In this document: one piece after another, positions 62,757 to 64,000 of the stretch
Position numbering within the stretch: position 1 is the stretch's first letter
How the letters are laid out: every line of letters begins with the position of its first letter
Origin: Nocardiopsis sp. N85
Lineage (GTDB): Bacteria; Actinomycetota; Actinomycetes; Streptosporangiales; Streptosporangiaceae
Assembly: GCF_028882275.1 (NCBI RefSeq)
Contig: NZ_JARBUT010000011.1
Span: 62,001-126,000 of the forward strand
Reading direction: 5' to 3'
Length of the DNA stretch: 64,000 nucleotides
Program-made: the position numbers and the translations under genes
The notes under the pieces: model-generated
Told to the model about the DNA's origin: nothing
The model's database searches: none
What the model saw: only the letters and a program-made list of their open reading frames with translations

Positions 62757-64000
62757 GTGATCACGATGCGGAACGCGCGCGAGGGCGACGGGGGGATCGT
62801 CTTCCGCGTGCTGGGCCCCATCGAGGTGCGCGGACCGAACGGCATCGTCCGGGTACCCGCCGGCCGACAGCAGACCGTGCTCGGCGTCCTGTTGCTCGAA
62901 CTGGGCCGCGTCGTCTCCACCGACCAGCTCGTCGACACCCTGTGGGAGCACGATCCGCCCGAGACCGTCCGCACCCAGGTGCAGATCTGCGTCTCCCGCC
63001 TCAGGACCCTGCTCAAGCCCATCGGGGCCACCATCGAGACCCGCCCGCCCGGGTACGTCCTGAGCGCCGACCCCGAGACGGTGGACGCGCACGTCTTCCG
63101 CGCCCGGGTCCGGGAGGCGACCGCCCTCGTCCGGGAGGACCGGGCGGAGGAGGCGGCCGCGCTCCTGCGGTCGGCGGTCGGCCTCTGGCGCGGTCCCGCG
63201 TTCAGCGGCATCGGGGCGGAGGCGCTGCGGGTCAAGGCCACCCACCTCGACGAGGAGCGGATGGCCGCCGTCGAGTCCCACCTGGCCATCGAACTCGACC
63301 TCGGTATGCACCAACGCCTCATCGGGGAGATCAACACCCTCGTCGAGGAGCACCCCCTGCGGGAGGGCCTGCGGGCCCAGCTGATGCTGGCGCTGTACCG
63401 GTCCGGACGCCAGGCCGAGGCCCTGGAGGTCCACCGGGTGGGCCGCGAACTCCTCATCGAGGAACTGGGCCTGGAACCCGGCGTCGAACTGCGCGAGCTC
63501 GAACGGGCCATCCTCGCCGGGGACCCCTCCCTGGCGTACGCCGCCGAGGGGCGCGCCGCGCGCACGGACGACACCGGCCGCGACGGGGCCGTCGGCACGG
63601 CCTTCGGCACCGGGGTCGCCCCCTTCCAGCTCCCCACGGACACGGTGGACTTCGTCGGTCGCGAGGACACCATCCGGGAGGTCGAGCGCACCCTGGTCGA
63701 CTCCAGGGCCGGGACCAGGGTCGTGGTGCTCCTGGGTCGTCCGGGCGTGGGCAAGAGCTCCACCGCCGTGCGCATCGCCCACCGGCTCGGTTCCGAGCAC
63801 TATCCCGACGGTCAGCTCTACTGCGACATGCGCGCCACCCGGGACGCCCCGCTGAGCCCGAACGAGGTGCTGGGGCGCTTCCTGCGGGCGCTGGGCGTGC
63901 CCGGTCCGGCCGTCCCGGACGACATGGACGAGCGCGCCACCATGTACCGGGGCCTGCTGGCCACCCGCCGGGCGCTCATCGTCCTGGACGACGCCGCCAC
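62757..64000 (+). CDS. SARP-NB-ARC regulator, second copy (3' truncated)
   Basis: The frame is open from GTG 62757 (or ATG 62766) to the window edge, about 414 residues, so the C-terminus is outside. It has the same order as its neighbour: DNA-binding domain (FRVLGPIEVRG, LWEHDPP, QICVSRLRTLL, RPPGYVLS), BTAD domain and NB-ARC with Walker A GRPGVGKSS (about residues 328-336) and a Walker B-like LIVLDDAA at the very end. The two genes are close paralogues, with long nearly identical DNA in the DNA-binding region. Whether this copy carries TPRs cannot be seen. Confidence 0.92.
   Translation, partial: MITMRNAREGDGGIVFRVLGPIEVRGPNGIVRVPAGRQQTVLGVLLLELGRVVSTDQLVDTLWEHDPPETVRTQVQICVSRLRTLLKPIGATIETRPPGYVLSADPETVDAHVFRARVREATALVREDRAEEAAALLRSAVGLWRGPAFSGIGAEALRVKATHLDEERMAAVESHLAIELDLGMHQRLIGEINTLVEEHPLREGLRAQLMLALYRSGRQAEALEVHRVGRELLIEELGLEPGVELRELERAILAGDPSLAYAAEGRAARTDDTGRDGAVGTAFGTGVAPFQLPTDTVDFVGREDTIREVERTLVDSRAGTRVVVLLGRPGVGKSSTAVRIAHRLGSEHYPDGQLYCDMRATRDAPLSPNEVLGRFLRALGVPGPAVPDDMDERATMYRGLLATRRALIVLDDAA

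Noticed and set aside
1..64000. Search for tRNA, rRNA, CRISPR arrays and transposases
   Set aside because: I saw no cloverleaf-like tRNA, rRNA segment, repeat-spacer array or transposase motif on either strand.

Overview
The window is very GC-rich DNA with strong G/C at third codon positions and frequent GTG starts. It carries a type VII (ESX-like) secretion locus, receptor-type Ser/Thr kinases, SARP regulators and a thiopeptide cluster. This points to a filamentous actinomycete; a Nocardiopsis-like Streptosporangiales genome is my best guess, from gene content only.

Layout. 1-3113: the 3' end of an OmpA-domain gene, an AEC-family permease and a membrane-anchored beta-propeller protein. 3116-13708: a T7SS locus. 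Four genes read leftward (two WXG100-like proteins, a one-TM protein and a Pro-rich receptor with a kinase-like domain that lacks the DFG aspartate). They are followed by a lipoprotein, eccC and, divergently, eccD; eccB, eccE and mycosin are not in the window. 13724-29154: seven leftward genes that each join a kinase or kinase-like domain, one TM helix and a WD40-like propeller. They form two three-gene cassettes of identical order (A active, B active, C pseudokinase). A GerW/YtfJ-family gene lies between the cassettes and a degenerate seventh copy (D) lies upstream.

29629-34431: a small hypothetical gene, an AT-richer regulatory stretch (CRP-like site, perfect palindrome), an MFS transporter, a VOC protein and a FadE-type acyl-CoA dehydrogenase with paired operator-like sites. 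34686-47540: a thiopeptide cluster with lactazole-like architecture, read leftward. It runs: two near-identical precursors, an ABC exporter, split-LanB glutamylation enzyme, pyridine-synthase-like protein, RRE/F protein, YcaO, a nitroreductase-like protein, and an elimination-dehydrogenase fusion. The precursors should be threaded through azole formation (F protein plus YcaO, then dehydrogenase), tRNA-dependent Ser/Thr dehydration (LanB plus fusion N-terminus) and [4+2] cyclisation, then exported. The predicted core holds only Ser, Cys, Thr and Gly.

47944-59139: a GNAT acetyltransferase, a 1,672-aa AAA+ ATPase next to a flotillin, three rightward membrane-protein genes with overlapping ends, and a NfeD/YqiJ-like protein, probably a membrane-microdomain module. 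59388-64000: a SnoaL-like protein and two tandem SARP-NB-ARC regulators, the second cut by the window edge.

The strongest leads are the Ser/Cys/Thr/Gly-only thiopeptide precursors and the duplicated kinase-kinase-pseudokinase receptor cassette beside the T7SS.
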